64,000 bases of DNA from Microcoleus sp. FACHB-672 (GCF_014695725.1 NZ_JACJOU010000019.1:124001-188000); one strand, 5' to 3'. Shown: positions 1 through 8,878, numbered from the stretch's first letter. Numbers and translations are program-made. The notes: generated from the letters alone by a model not told the origin.

Positions 1-231
1 GCAAATAAAACCCTTCCTAATCTTCCTCCTCTCAAAAGTTTCTAGATAATGGTAAGCTTTAGAATGCTTCAATTCCGCGCGATTTAGACATCAACCGCCC
101 TGCAACCCGAAGCCAGCGTTAGTTTCTCTGAAAAGCGGAGCGATAAATTAATTTTTTTTAAGAAGGTAGCTGCAAAACTGAGTATAAGTCCAGAACCCAA
201 TCTTTTTTCTAGCGTTCATGAGGAAAGACCG
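1..231. other. Left-edge non-coding stretch
   Basis: No convincing gene is visible on either strand. The stretch ends in a good ribosome-binding site (AGGAAAG) just before the start at 232. A plus-strand promoter for the small gene at 232 probably lies here, but I cannot point to clear -35/-10 boxes. Confidence 0.4.
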
Positions 232-498
232 ATGAGTGACTATGATTCCGAAACCGGCATTTATGAGCTGACAAAGAGCAAAGCTGACTCTTACTACAAC
301 AAGCCCCATGATCAGAGTATAAAAGCGCAAGGGATAGATTATTATGCAGAGCTGTTAAAACGAGCGGGATTAAAGGTGATCTCCGTGCATGAAGATTCTT
401 TGCGGGTTAAGGCAAATCAAGTGCAATTGTGGGAAGTGCTCAGTGATGAGCCACCGGCATGGCAAATTATGCTGGATGAAGTGCCAAAGAACGAGTAG
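232..498 (+). CDS. Small hypothetical protein (88 aa)
   Basis: I do not recognise this family. The ATG has a good Shine-Dalgarno (GAGGAAAG) about six bases upstream, and the frame is followed by a hairpin terminator, so it looks like a real gene. The protein is acidic and hydrophilic, with no signal peptide or membrane segment. The N-terminal 35 residues look disordered; residues about 36-88 could form a small alpha/beta fold (YYAELLKRAGLKVISVHE, then a predicted strand and a WEVL helix). It stands alone, convergent with the high-light protein gene. Function unknown. Confidence 0.65.
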   Translation: MSDYDSETGIYELTKSKADSYYNKPHDQSIKAQGIDYYAELLKRAGLKVISVHEDSLRVKANQVQLWEVLSDEPPAWQIMLDEVPKNE

Positions 499-540
499 AA
501 GTCTATTATTCTGTTTTTATAATTCTCCTGATAAAACCCA

Positions 541-577
541 AAAAAATTGAGAACCCTTTGCAGAGTTCCCAATTTTT
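541..577. terminator. Bidirectional hairpin terminator
   Basis: An A-run plus TTGAGAAC pairs with GTTCCCAA plus a T-run across a ten-base loop, with one G-U pair. It sits between the convergent genes ending at 498 (+) and 623 (-). T-rich tracts occur in the exit direction on both strands, so it probably serves both. Confidence 0.65.
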
Positions 578-622
578 AAGCGATTTCAAGCCGCTGAGGC
601 TTTACAGAAATAGACTTAGAAT

Positions 623-832
623 TTAGTACAGACCCAAGAAGTGGAGAACACCTTGGCCGGTGGTTAGCTCAACAATCAGGGCAATCAGGAAGCCCAGCAT
701 TGCCAAACGACCGTTCCAAAGTTCGGAAGTCGGGTTAGAACCAAACTCAAACTTGGTTCCAAATTCGCCGTATTTGCGTTGGAATTGACCTTGGTAAGTA
801 GGGTCGGTGTTGGGTGCAGGTGTGTTACTCAT
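623..832 (-). CDS. High-light-inducible (Hli/SCP) chlorophyll-binding protein
   Basis: A 69-residue single-helix member of the chlorophyll a/b-binding superfamily. The soluble N-terminus of about 35 residues is followed by the generic motif [16 protein letters not shown] and a membrane helix ending in [14 protein letters not shown]. The Glu and Asn of ExxNGR are the conserved chlorophyll ligands. Such proteins sit in thylakoid membranes, bind chlorophyll and carotenoid, and protect or recycle pigment during photosystem II assembly and high light. Its length and single helix fit HliA/HliB-type proteins; I cannot choose between paralogues. Upstream at 880-887 is one half-site resembling the RpaB-binding HLR1 element, but I see no second half. 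The gene is monocistronic. Confidence 0.9.
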   Translation of the reverse strand: MSNTPAPNTDPTYQGQFQRKYGEFGTKFEFGSNPTSELWNGRLAMLGFLIALIVELTTGQGVLHFLGLY

Positions 833-1232
833 GATTAAATCTCCGAGTTCAGTAAGCGTGTTGTGTGCTGTTATTAAGTAATGTAAAGAATCCTTGCGAG
901 AAACGCCATCTTCCTTTAGGTGAGGAAAAGAATAGCCTCAAATGGCCAAAAGTCTGCCTTAAGACGGCGGCCAGATACTTAAAGCCCATTTTGTTAATCC
1001 CACACGGCTTGCCAGTAAGCAGGGGGTTCCCTGTGGAAGCTGATCTGAGGAAAATTGACTGGTTGCCTTAGAAAGTATTTCAATAGGTGGATGCCCTGCC
1101 ACAATGTTGCATAGGCTACGAATTCAAAGAGCCGACTTTATTAACATCCATAGCAAAACTAGCGGTGCGAGGACGCAGCCGCTAGCAAGCTAAGTTGATT
1201 AAATTCACCGGCAGTTAATAAAATGATTGCGA
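833..1232. other. Intergenic region upstream of the Hli gene
   Basis: Four hundred bases between the start of the minus-strand Hli gene and the 3' end of the isochorismatase-like gene. It must hold the Hli promoter. On the minus strand TTTACATT (880-887) matches one HLR1 half-site. A 68-codon open frame at 865-1071 has no ribosome-binding site and no recognisable features, so I do not call it. Confidence 0.35.
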
Positions 1233-1772
1233 TCAGGATGCAGCAGGTGCAGCCAGCATTCCCTCACTCAGACCGGCATCGCGTAGCCGGTTGGCACCAA
1301 TATTGCGGCTGAGTACCGCCAAACCGGCTAGGTGGGCTTGCAAGCCGGCTGTACTGGCGCAGCAGTCGGTGATCACGATCGGTTCAATGCCTATGTCGAA
1401 CACATCCATTGCAATTTTCAACACACACATATCTGTGTCGATGCCGACAATAAAAATTTTCTCGATCAATTTTTCGCGCAGATAGCCGGTGAGTTCATCC
1501 GGCATCCCGCACAGTCCCGACTTAGCAAAGATCAGATCCGGCGAGGCATAGGGTTGCAGTTCTGGGACAATGTAAATTTCAGGATCGCCCACGCACCCAT
1601 GCCAATTGAGAAAACGACAGTACGGCCCTTCTTGATCGTTAATGAAGCGAGTAAAAATCAGTGGTGCATAGTCGCCGGCTTGGATCAGGCGGGCGATGCG
1701 TTGCGGGATATGATGCGTGAAGTCGTTAATAAAGCCGGCTTGCACATCAACGATGAGTAATGCCTCAGACAT
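1233..1772 (-). CDS. Isochorismatase-like cysteine hydrolase
   Basis: A 179-residue protein covering the whole isochorismatase-like fold. The expected triad is visible: Asp9 in LLIVDVQ, Lys84 in FAKSGLCG, and Cys116 in the strand-turn IVGIDTDMCVL. These enzymes hydrolyse amide or vinyl-ether bonds (nicotinamidase, N-carbamoyl hydrolases, pyrazinamidase-like). It lacks the His metal-binding set of true nicotinamidases, so the substrate is unknown. There is no signal peptide, so it is presumably cytosolic. It stands alone, with the Hli gene downstream on the same strand and mscS divergent upstream. Confidence 0.85.
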   Translation of the reverse strand: MSEALLIVDVQAGFINDFTHHIPQRIARLIQAGDYAPLIFTRFINDQEGPYCRFLNWHGCVGDPEIYIVPELQPYASPDLIFAKSGLCGMPDELTGYLREKLIEKIFIVGIDTDMCVLKIAMDVFDIGIEPIVITDCCASTAGLQAHLAGLAVLSRNIGANRLRDAGLSEGMLAAPAAS

Positions 1773-2065
1773 TTCTAAAAGCTCTCCTCAAGAGGGCACT
1801 GAGTTTTTGTTAGCTGCTTTACATCTAATTGACCTGAGACCTGCCCTGAATCTCCCTAACGAAAGATTTTTAGCCAGCTAACTAGAGAACCGAGGGTGAG
1901 AGAATTATCTATGATGGCTGGCATCCGATTTCAAAAGTGGAGCGAATTTTGTTTGGCATCACAATAGGTATTCTTTCGTGCTGTATATTAATTCCGTCAC
2001 CGGCAGGAAATTTCTATATCTCCTAATTTCCTCATGCCGGCTCAAATTCTTAATTCTTAACTGCC

Positions 2066-2929
2066 ATGCCTGAATTCCTCTCCAAAGCCCTCTGCTTATT
2101 TTTAGTTGAAACAGCCGATCCTCAGCTATTAGATCCGCGCAGATATGCAGCTGTATTGCAAGCGCTGGAAGTTTGGAGAAAGCTGCTTGAGTTAGGCTTT
2201 AAGGTCGTCCCTCAATTTCTCTGGGCACTGGGAATTTTGTTAATCACGCGATTAACCATTGGTGTGCTCAGTCGTTCATTGCGCCGCGTCCTCAATCGCA
2301 CAGAACCTACATTACGCAAGTTCCTGATTCAAGCCGCTGAAATTTTAACGCTGGTTGTGGGCGTTGTGGGTGCTTTGAATGCAGTGGGAATTCAGGCGAC
2401 CAGTGTGGTTGCAGTGGTGGGGGCTGCCGGTATTGCGATCGGTTTGGCTTGGCAAAATACGCTCTCTCATTTTGCTGCCGGTGTGATGCTGATTAGTTTG
2501 CGTCCGTTTGAGGTGGGGGATACGATTGAAGGTGCCGGTGTTGCCGGTACGGTAGATGGCATCGGCATTTTTTCCACCACCCTTTTAACCGCAGATCGCG
2601 TCAAAATTATTGTGCCGAACGGTCAACTTTTTAACGGGACGCTGAAAAATACAACCGCAGTCGGTACACGGCGGGTTGATATCGAAGTTAATATTGGCGA
2701 ACGTCCTATCGCCCCAACAATGGTTCAGCTAATATCACTGGCTCAAACCCATCCTCTTGTTTTAGAAGAACCGCAGCCAAGTTGTATTGTTGTCTCAATA
2801 GCAACCGGAACGGTTTTATCTTTACGTCCTTGGTGTGCCGCCGAAGCTTACGAACAGGTGAAATCACAAGTGCAACAAATCGTTAAAGAAACGCTCAAAG
2901 AAACTGAGCCGCCGGCAGATGATTGTTGA
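2066..2929 (+). CDS. mscS: Small-conductance mechanosensitive channel (MscS family)
   Basis: A 287-residue MscS-type channel. Membrane helices lie at about 45-67 and 85-108. The pore helix region about 115-145 (SVVAVVGAAGIAIGLAWQN) is followed by the signature FAAGVMLISLRPFEVGDTIE, then the cytoplasmic beta domain (VDGIGIFSTTLLTADRV, IVPNGQLFNG). The Gly/Ala-rich packing of TM3 and the NxL(F)xG turn are diagnostic. The family opens under membrane tension to release solutes during hypo-osmotic shock. The length matches the E. coli protein. The gene is monocistronic and ends at a shared terminator. Confidence 0.93.
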   Translation: MPEFLSKALCLFLVETADPQLLDPRRYAAVLQALEVWRKLLELGFKVVPQFLWALGILLITRLTIGVLSRSLRRVLNRTEPTLRKFLIQAAEILTLVVGVVGALNAVGIQATSVVAVVGAAGIAIGLAWQNTLSHFAAGVMLISLRPFEVGDTIEGAGVAGTVDGIGIFSTTLLTADRVKIIVPNGQLFNGTLKNTTAVGTRRVDIEVNIGERPIAPTMVQLISLAQTHPLVLEEPQPSCIVVSIATGTVLSLRPWCAAEAYEQVKSQVQQIVKETLKETEPPADDC

Positions 2930-3017
2930 CAACTTTGATAAGCTGCTTTGCCGGCTTCTGTTTAAAACTCTCAATAAAAACTTTAATTCATGAAAACCGG
3001 CACCCAATAACCAAAAA

Positions 3018-3040
3018 GCAGCTTTAAAAGTTAAAGCTGC
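3018..3040. terminator. Bidirectional terminator between mscS and the GT4 gene
   Basis: Perfect ten-base inverted repeat GCAGCTTTAA / TTAAAGCTGC with a three-base loop, in the gap between two convergent genes. An A-run precedes it (a T-run on the minus strand), so it probably ends the minus-strand GT4 transcript and perhaps also mscS. Confidence 0.6.
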
Positions 3041-3103
3041 TGTATAAAAATATGAATGTGTAAAAGTAAGATAACTTACACGTTTAACCGCTTAAGCTTC
3101 ATA

Positions 3104-4375
3104 TTACGCGCTGACAGGCCCAACTTCTTGAACCGGCACTTCTTGCAAAAGTTGCGTGTACAGATCGCTCAATTGTGCGGCAACGCCATCCCAGCTGAAC
3201 TTTGATTCCACCCGCTTTCTGGCGGCTTGACCCATTTGCATTCCCCACTCTGGATTTGCCAGAATACGGTCAATTGCGCCGGCAAAAGCAGCCACATCCT
3301 TCGGCGGACACAGTAACCCGGTTTCTTCTGGCACCACTGTGAACTGAAGACCTCCGACATCAGATCCCACCACCGGGGTTCCACACGCCATCGCTTCAAT
3401 TGTCACCAACCCAAAGGGTTCATAGTGGCTGGGAACCACGCAGACATCCGCTGCCGCATAATAAACCGGCAGATCGCTGGGACCCAAACGTCCAGGGAAA
3501 ACGGTTACATCACTCAAGCCGAGTTCCTTAACAATTCCTTCAATGCGTTCGCGTTCCTTGCCATCACTTTGGCCGGGACGAGAACCACCGCCGATAATCA
3601 GCTTCAAATCGGCATCACCGCGAAGTTGAGACTGCCCCACGGCGCGAACCGCAGTTTCAATGCCCTTACGCGGATCAAAGCGTCCGACATATAAAACCAC
3701 TTTCGTGTCTGAACCAATTCCCAACTTCTGCCGCGCTTGCTGCTTGGAAATGGAACCAAATCGGCGGATATCTGTACCGCAAGGAATGATGTCAATATTT
3801 CCCTTTGCCGAAACCAGTTCTCGCATATGTTTCTTTTCTTGCGGACTGGTGGCGACTACTCGATCTGCTGTTTCTAAAAGTGTCTTTTCAACCGCTAAGC
3901 GAGTTGTGGCAATCATTGGAATCGTGGCAATCGATTTATACTTAACCGCCCCCAAAGAATGGTAAGTATGAACTTGTTTGATCGGTTGAACTTTTTTCAG
4001 CTCCATCCCGACCCAAGATGAAAGCCAGTAATTCGTATGAACGACCGAATATTCAACGCCAGCTGAAGATTGGAATTTTAAAAATTCTTCCACAAATGCT
4101 GGTAAATATCCATAAAGATTGTCGCGGGGGACAAATTCTTCTGGCCCAGCCGTTAACCGAATCGTACGGCAGTTCGGACTGTGTTCGACTACTGTGGCGT
4201 CTTGCTTATTGGCTTTACGGGTAAACATATCAACTTCCAAACCCCGCTTTGCCAGCGCCTCACCGACTTGGCGCACATAAACGTTTTGTCCCCCCGCCTC
4301 TTCTTTACCAATTTCAATTGCGGGATCGCCGTGGACGGAGATCAGAGCGATACGCTGTTTTTTTGAAGAAATCAT
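3104..4375 (-). CDS. GT4-family glycosyltransferase
   Basis: A 423-residue two-Rossmann (GT-B) retaining glycosyltransferase. The N-terminal donor/acceptor groove EEAGGQNVYVRQVGEALAKR is the glycine-rich loop of sucrose-synthase, sucrose-phosphate-synthase and MshA-like GT4 enzymes. The C-terminal half has VLYVGRFDPRKG and the EX7E motif in YEPFGLVTIEAMACGTPVV, which holds the nucleotide-sugar. It is shorter than true sucrose synthase (about 800 aa), so I call only the family. There is no signal peptide; it is cytosolic or membrane-associated. It stands alone with an 860-base non-coding leader. Confidence 0.85.
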   Translation of the reverse strand: MISSKKQRIALISVHGDPAIEIGKEEAGGQNVYVRQVGEALAKRGLEVDMFTRKANKQDATVVEHSPNCRTIRLTAGPEEFVPRDNLYGYLPAFVEEFLKFQSSAGVEYSVVHTNYWLSSWVGMELKKVQPIKQVHTYHSLGAVKYKSIATIPMIATTRLAVEKTLLETADRVVATSPQEKKHMRELVSAKGNIDIIPCGTDIRRFGSISKQQARQKLGIGSDTKVVLYVGRFDPRKGIETAVRAVGQSQLRGDADLKLIIGGGSRPGQSDGKERERIEGIVKELGLSDVTVFPGRLGPSDLPVYYAAADVCVVPSHYEPFGLVTIEAMACGTPVVGSDVGGLQFTVVPEETGLLCPPKDVAAFAGAIDRILANPEWGMQMGQAARKRVESKFSWDGVAAQLSDLYTQLLQEVPVQEVGPVSA

Positions 4376-4588
4376 AGGTGTTGTTTTCCCCTACTTCTAG
4401 AAAATTTGGAGCGATGATTTGCGCTTGCAATCATCTGTTGCTCTTTTAGCTCTGTTAGGGTTTCTACTCATATATGAAACCGCAGCTTCTAATGCTAGTG
4501 AATGCTATTCACTGAGCTAAAATCCAGAGAATTCAGGGTTGTGATTACTACGAATGGCCATGACCGATGCCAGATTTACTTCATTGTT

Positions 4589-4657
4589 GAGTCTGAATTT
4601 TTGTTAGAAAAATCCTACTAAAAATTATTTTAGGTTTTTTCTAAAACCAACAGACTC
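4589..4657. repeat. 69-nt imperfect palindrome (RNA structure or miniature element)
   Basis: The outer arms GAGTCTG (4589-4595) and CAGACTC (4651-4657) pair exactly. The inner arms TTAGAAAAATCCTA (4604-4617) and TAGGTTTTTTCTAA (4631-4644) pair with one mismatch. The loops between them are AT-rich. There is no T-run after it, so it is not a standard terminator. It could be a small RNA, an untranslated-leader structure of the GT4 gene, or a relic of a miniature inverted-repeat element. Confidence 0.45.
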
Positions 4658-5187
4658 TTCAGTTAGTTAAATCCAGATTTTCTTGAGTTCTAGGATCATT
4701 TAAATCTTAATAGCATGGTCTCTCTAGGGTATCCTCCTTAGGCTATATTTCAATCTGCCAAACGTAAGGACGAAGATTTGACCTTTGGATACAGCTGATC
4801 GCGCTGATTGAAAATTCCAAGCTAAATAACTCGTTCGGCAGAATAGTTTGCTGGGTTAAAAGTGCCTTAACGAATCTTCATATATTATAATAAGGCTCTC
4901 TATTTGTCAAAAACTTAATCTAAATCTCGCGCTGGAGCTTGAAATTTCGACCCTTAGATGGCTAGGAAAGCTCAAGTTTTCAAACATAAAATTTCATTAC
5001 GTTGTAATAACGAGCTTAGTTGTTGGCTACAGTACGCCTGTTCACTACAGTTTTTTAATCACTCGTTGCTCAGTTGAATCGTAATCGCCCGAACAGTCCT
5101 GATGGGCAAGATTTGTGGTGCTTTTGCGCCTTTATTGGGTGCCGGCGGGTTAAGGTGAGTCTAGATTCGCAAAAAAATATGGATCAA

Positions 5188-5218
5188 GTTGACGCGCTAC
5201 GAAAAAGGTGTGCTACCA
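5188..5218 (+). promoter_or_regulatory. Probable promoter of tRNA-Ser
   Basis: TTGACG (5188-5193) and TACCAT (5213-5218) fit sigma-70 -35 and -10 boxes with a 19-base spacer. They end 17 bases before the tRNA 5' end, which is suitable for a short leader. Confidence 0.45.
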
Positions 5219-5235
5219 TAAGTAATTGTGACCTT

Positions 5236-5327
5236 GGAGAGGTGGCTGAGCGGTCGAAAGCGGCAGATTGCTAATCTGTTGTACGGCAGGTAACTCCGTA
5301 CCGAGGGTTCGAATCCCTCCCTCTCCG
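5236..5327 (+). tRNA. tRNA-Ser (anticodon GCU)
   Basis: A class II tRNA of 92 nt. The acceptor arms GGAGAGG and CCTCTCC pair perfectly, with discriminator G. The anticodon loop TTGCTAA places GCT at 5270-5272. A long variable arm (GTACGGC...GTAC) and the T-loop GGTTCGAATC are present. The long variable arm confirms serine. CCA is not encoded. Confidence 0.97.
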
Positions 5328-5627
5328 TTCTTTAAACAGTCTGTAGCACCCATTCCAGCAAGCAAGAGATTTCTGGGATGGTTTAAGTTTTGGCTTTTTC
5401 TTTGGCGAGTGTAACGCCTTTATCCTGGCTGCCTAACTTTTATTCAACCGGCTGCATTCAAAGCACTGTAATCGTGCCGATGAAATCAGGGGATAGCCGG
5501 ATGATGAATCCGGTCAATCACTTTATGCAAAATTTTATAGGCTGCCGGCACTTCCTAGGAAGAGGTAAACAGCCAAAATGTCAATCCGTACAGGGGCGGG
5601 TTTTCTCCGGCAGCCCTGTGTAAAATT
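5328..5627. other. Intergenic region after tRNA-Ser
   Basis: Three hundred bases between the tRNA and the 3' end of the serine hydrolase gene. A 77-codon open frame (5390-5623) lacks a ribosome-binding site and any recognisable motif, and it contains several RCCGGY hexamers. I see nothing firm here. Confidence 0.3.
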
Positions 5628-6563
5628 TTACAAAGAACAAACAGCCGCAGCAATTTGCTCTGAGACAAAAGGCAAAATCGCTTCGTTGTTACTGTGCGCC
5701 TTACCTTCTATAAATACAATGAGCAAATACGGGTGCCGGTTGGGTAACTCAATATAGGCAGCATCATGACGGACTTGGCTAGTCCAACCGGCTTTAGACC
5801 AAACCTTGGTATCTAACGGCACACCGGCACCAAAAAAACCCGTGACTTGATTTTCAGGATCGGCAGCGAGATCGGTAGGGTTTAAACTGCGCTTCATCAG
5901 TTCCATCATCGCTTGGGAACGCACCGAAGAAACCGCCACACCGCCGATGATACTGTGCAACAACCGAGCAGTCGCATTCGTGGTGAGCATATTGCGATTT
6001 TCCATCAACTCGCCCAAAAAAGCCCGTTCCCGACCATAAGGGCCATCACACCAAGTTTTTTGGTTAACATTAATACTCTCAAACTCTGGCCACCCGAAAG
6101 ATTGAAAATAGCGGTTGATCAGGTTGCGTTGCTGTTTCCAAGTTTCAAATGGGCCAGCCGACAGCTCTGGGCCACTGGTCGTGCCGGTTAAAACATCCAT
6201 CACCAGACTCGTGGCATCATTACTCGAATCGATAATCATATCCCGAATCGCGCGTTCGAGTTCCGCTGAATTCTGGCTCATCCCTTTTTCCAGCCACTCG
6301 TGTATCGCCACCAAATAGAACAGCTTCACCACACTTGCCGGGTAAATGCGCTCAACCCCTCGATAGCTGAAGCCTCGCACGGAATGCTGCCAAAACGCAT
6401 CGGGACTTAGTGCACCGCCGGTATTCACCGGCACTGGCTGATCGTAAACTATCCAAGTAATCGCAACTTGATTTTGAGCTAAGCCGGGAAACTTGGCCCA
6501 AGTGGACTCTAGGATGCCGGTGCCTAGCGCTTCTAATTGGTCGTCTTTACGAAAAAACGTCAT
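5628..6563 (-). CDS. Class A beta-lactamase-fold serine hydrolase
   Basis: A 311-residue protein with penicillin-binding/beta-lactamase motifs: SxxK as Ser77-Val-Val-Lys80 in YPASVVKLFYL, SxN as Ser113-Ser-Asn115, and a KxG-type element in KAGWTS near residue 260. The fold matches the beta-lactamase2/PBP4-like family that cleaves or binds D-Ala peptides. I see no Omega-loop Glu, so true lactamase activity is doubtful. No signal peptide is visible at the N-terminus (MTFFRKDDQLEAL), which is odd for a cell-wall enzyme; the protein may be cytosolic or the start may be wrong. It is divergent from the NlpC/P60 gene, so the two share a 175-base promoter region. Confidence 0.85.
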   Translation of the reverse strand: MTFFRKDDQLEALGTGILESTWAKFPGLAQNQVAITWIVYDQPVPVNTGGALSPDAFWQHSVRGFSYRGVERIYPASVVKLFYLVAIHEWLEKGMSQNSAELERAIRDMIIDSSNDATSLVMDVLTGTTSGPELSAGPFETWKQQRNLINRYFQSFGWPEFESINVNQKTWCDGPYGRERAFLGELMENRNMLTTNATARLLHSIIGGVAVSSVRSQAMMELMKRSLNPTDLAADPENQVTGFFGAGVPLDTKVWSKAGWTSQVRHDAAYIELPNRHPYLLIVFIEGKAHSNNEAILPFVSEQIAAAVCSL

Positions 6564-6738
6564 TAGTTATCCGTTATCAGTTGAAGTGAAAAGAGAAAAT
6601 TGGCAATGGGGTTCAGAGCAAGCGACTAGAGTTTAAAGGATAAAATTTCCCTAGTGGCCGGTCTTGTATTCCCCTGCTTTCTTTTCCCATGACCACAGAC
6701 AATTCTACCGATCGCTGAGCGCTGACACAGAATAAAAA

Positions 6739-7497
6739 ATGGTTTCTATTGCCCAACTGCAAGCAACCTTGACTTCTAACCCCGATGAAGCGCTTCTGCG
6801 CGAGTATTCCTGTTCGGCAAATCTTAACTTATATGATTCCCCCAACTGCGACGGCTTGGCAACGCAGGCAGCAGTGGGGCGGCATTTGCGAATTGTCTCC
6901 CTGCCGGCAGACGAAAACGATAAAAATCCAGCAACCAGCATCAAAGTGCAGCTATGTGAAGATGACTATCCAGGCTGGTTAGCCATTTCAGACCTTGACT
7001 GGCTTGAACTCGTCTCTCAGTTATATCAGGCAAATACCCTGTCAGAGGAGGAGATTAAACAGCGCTTGCCGGCAGCCATCGCCTTTACCCACGCTGCCAT
7101 GCAGATATCGAATGAATACCTCTGGGGCGGCACACTAGGGCCAAATTACGACTGTTCCGGACTAATGCAAGCGGCGTTTAGTTCTGTAGGTGTTTGGTTG
7201 CCTAGAGATGCCTATCAACAAGAGGCGTTTACCCAACCGATCGCCATAGATGACTTGCAACCAGGAGATTTAATCTTTTTTGGGCCGGCACATAAAGCTA
7301 CCCACGTCGCCCTTTATCTGGGAGAGGGAAATTATATCCACAGTTCGGGAAAAAACCAAGGTCGTAATGGCATTGGAATTGATATTCTCTCAGAGAACGG
7401 ACATGAAGTTTCTCAAGCATACTATCGGCAACTGCGGGGTGCCGGTCGCATCGTCGCCAGTTATCAACCGGGTGCAATTGAGACAGGCAAAGCTTAA
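6739..7497 (+). CDS. NlpC/P60 gamma-D-glutamyl endopeptidase with SH3b domains
   Basis: 252 residues. The N-terminal half (about 20-95) is a bacterial SH3-like targeting region. Residues about 112-245 are the NlpC/P60 papain-like peptidase with Cys139 in YDCSGLMQ, His189 in ATHVALYLG and His201 in YIHSSG as the predicted triad. The architecture matches the structurally known cyanobacterial peptidase that cuts the gamma-D-Glu-diamino acid bond in peptidoglycan stem peptides, most likely in recycling. No signal peptide is visible, which fits a cytosolic recycling enzyme. It is divergent from a serine hydrolase that may also act on wall peptides. Confidence 0.92.
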   Translation: MVSIAQLQATLTSNPDEALLREYSCSANLNLYDSPNCDGLATQAAVGRHLRIVSLPADENDKNPATSIKVQLCEDDYPGWLAISDLDWLELVSQLYQANTLSEEEIKQRLPAAIAFTHAAMQISNEYLWGGTLGPNYDCSGLMQAAFSSVGVWLPRDAYQQEAFTQPIAIDDLQPGDLIFFGPAHKATHVALYLGEGNYIHSSGKNQGRNGIGIDILSENGHEVSQAYYRQLRGAGRIVASYQPGAIETGKA

Positions 7498-7690
7498 TTT
7501 TTGAGTTGGCTGCCCTTTTCCAACTCTAACCATCGCAAAAATTTAGTTCGGATCAAAAAAATTATTAATCGTATTTTGATAAATATCGGCATCCAAGAAG
7601 TTTGGAGAAAAAACCGGCTGGGCGCAAGCAATCCAAAATCCGAAATGGTATAACATTCGAGGTTGACCTCGATGGTTTGAGGCAGGTGTG

Positions 7691-8776
7691 ATGGACGTAT
7701 TTCTTGAAAAACCGGCAGCGCAGAACAATTCTGCTGACAGGGTGATCCCAGATGTGTCGGTGGTTGTGCCAATTTTTAACGAAGTGGAAAGCCTGCCTCA
7801 ACTGATTGAGGCAATTGTAACCACGCTTAGGACAAGCGACTTAAACTACGAAATCATCTGTGTAGATGATGGCTCAACCGATGGATCGGGAGAACTGCTT
7901 AGGCAACTTGTCCGAACGGGTTTAGAAGATAAATCTGCTGTTGGATCTGAGCATTCTCAGGCAAAATCTAACCCAACCGGCAACCTACGGGCGGTTTTAC
8001 TGCGTCGCAACTACGGTCAAACTGCCGCGATGGCAGCGGGATTTAATCACGCGCAAGGCCGTACCATCGTTACATTGGATGGCGACTTGCAAAATGATCC
8101 TGCGGATATTCCCCTGCTGGTGGCCAAATTAGACGAAGGCTATGACTTAGTAAGCGGCTGGCGCAAAAACCGGCAAGACGCAGCGTTAACACGGTTGCTA
8201 CCTTCTAAAATCGCCAACTGGCTGATCGCGCGAGTCACCGGCGTGAAATTGAACGATTACGGCTGCTCTCTCAAAGCTTACCGCGCCGAACTGGTGGCAG
8301 ACTTAAACCTTTATGGAGAGTTACATCGATTTTTGCCGGCACTTGCCTTTATTGAAGGGGCAAGAATCACCCAGATGCCGGTGCGCCATCACGCCCGCCA
8401 GTTTGGTCAGAGTAAATACGGGTTAGACCGGACATTCCGTGTGCTAATGGATTTATTCACAATTTTCTTCATGAAAAAATTCCTCACACGCCCTATGCAC
8501 GTTTTTGGGCTATTTGGCCTAATTTCCATGATTTTCGGGGCAATATTAGGGCTTTATTTAACCTTCGTAAAACTTGGTTTAGGTCAAAGTATTGGCAACC
8601 GGCCTTTGCTCATTTTGGCTGTCTTGCTTCTTGTCACCGGCCTCCAGTTGTTTAGCTTTGGTCTAATGGCAGAACTGTTGATGCGTACCTACCACGAATC
8701 TCAAGGTCGCCCCATCTACCGCGTGCGAGAAGTCATTTCAAGACCCCCTGCTTCTGGCTCTAAATTGAACGATTGA
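7691..8776 (+). CDS. GT2 glycosyltransferase, polyprenyl-phosphate sugar type (DPM1/ArnC-like)
   Basis: 361 residues from the ATG; a GTG directly before it at 7688 is an equally placed alternative. The GT-A domain has VSVVVPIFNE, the DxD-like DDGSTDGS, and DGDLQNDP. Two C-terminal membrane helices at about 265-290 and 305-335 anchor it, as in bactoprenol or dolichyl-phosphate sugar transferases. The known family moves a sugar from a nucleotide to a lipid phosphate for later use on the periplasmic side. The sugar is not predictable. It stands alone and is followed by a very strong terminator. Confidence 0.88.
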   Translation: MDVFLEKPAAQNNSADRVIPDVSVVVPIFNEVESLPQLIEAIVTTLRTSDLNYEIICVDDGSTDGSGELLRQLVRTGLEDKSAVGSEHSQAKSNPTGNLRAVLLRRNYGQTAAMAAGFNHAQGRTIVTLDGDLQNDPADIPLLVAKLDEGYDLVSGWRKNRQDAALTRLLPSKIANWLIARVTGVKLNDYGCSLKAYRAELVADLNLYGELHRFLPALAFIEGARITQMPVRHHARQFGQSKYGLDRTFRVLMDLFTIFFMKKFLTRPMHVFGLFGLISMIFGAILGLYLTFVKLGLGQSIGNRPLLILAVLLLVTGLQLFSFGLMAELLMRTYHESQGRPIYRVREVISRPPASGSKLND

Positions 8777-8818
8777 TTCGCAATATTATTTGTTCGACTG
8801 AGGTTCGGGTTTATAAAC

Positions 8819-8878
8819 AAGATAGAATTAAGAATTAAGAAATGAAACTTTGACTTAATTCTTAATTCTATCTTTTTT
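8819..8878 (+). terminator. Strong rho-independent terminator after the GT2 gene
   Basis: A perfect stem of about 21 bases (AAGATAGAATTAAG... pairing with ...CTTAATTCTATCTT) with a 14-base loop, followed by a T-run at 8872-8877. The stem is AT-rich but very long. The TTAATTCTTAATTC unit recurs at 8910-8925 and near 2045, so the stem belongs to an interspersed repeat type. Confidence 0.7.

Larger units (their letters stand above)
4376..5235. other. Long intergenic region with an imperfect palindrome
   Basis: 860 bases between the GT4 start (minus) and tRNA-Ser (plus). It holds the imperfect 69-nt palindrome at 4589-4657 and a likely tRNA promoter at 5188-5218. The remainder is AT-rich. A 66-codon open frame at 5074-5274 runs into the tRNA and is not credible. 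I see no conserved RNA that I recognise. Confidence 0.4.

Noticed and set aside
865-1071. 68-codon open frame upstream of the Hli gene
   Set aside because: It overlaps the expected Hli promoter, has no ribosome-binding site and shows no protein-like pattern.
3104-4375. Sucrose synthase or sucrose-phosphate synthase
   Set aside because: The GGQNVYV loop is shared, but at 423 residues the protein is only a GT-B core. The donor and acceptor cannot be read from sequence.
5390-5623. 77-codon open frame after tRNA-Ser
   Set aside because: No ribosome-binding site, no recognisable domain, and a composition like the surrounding spacer.
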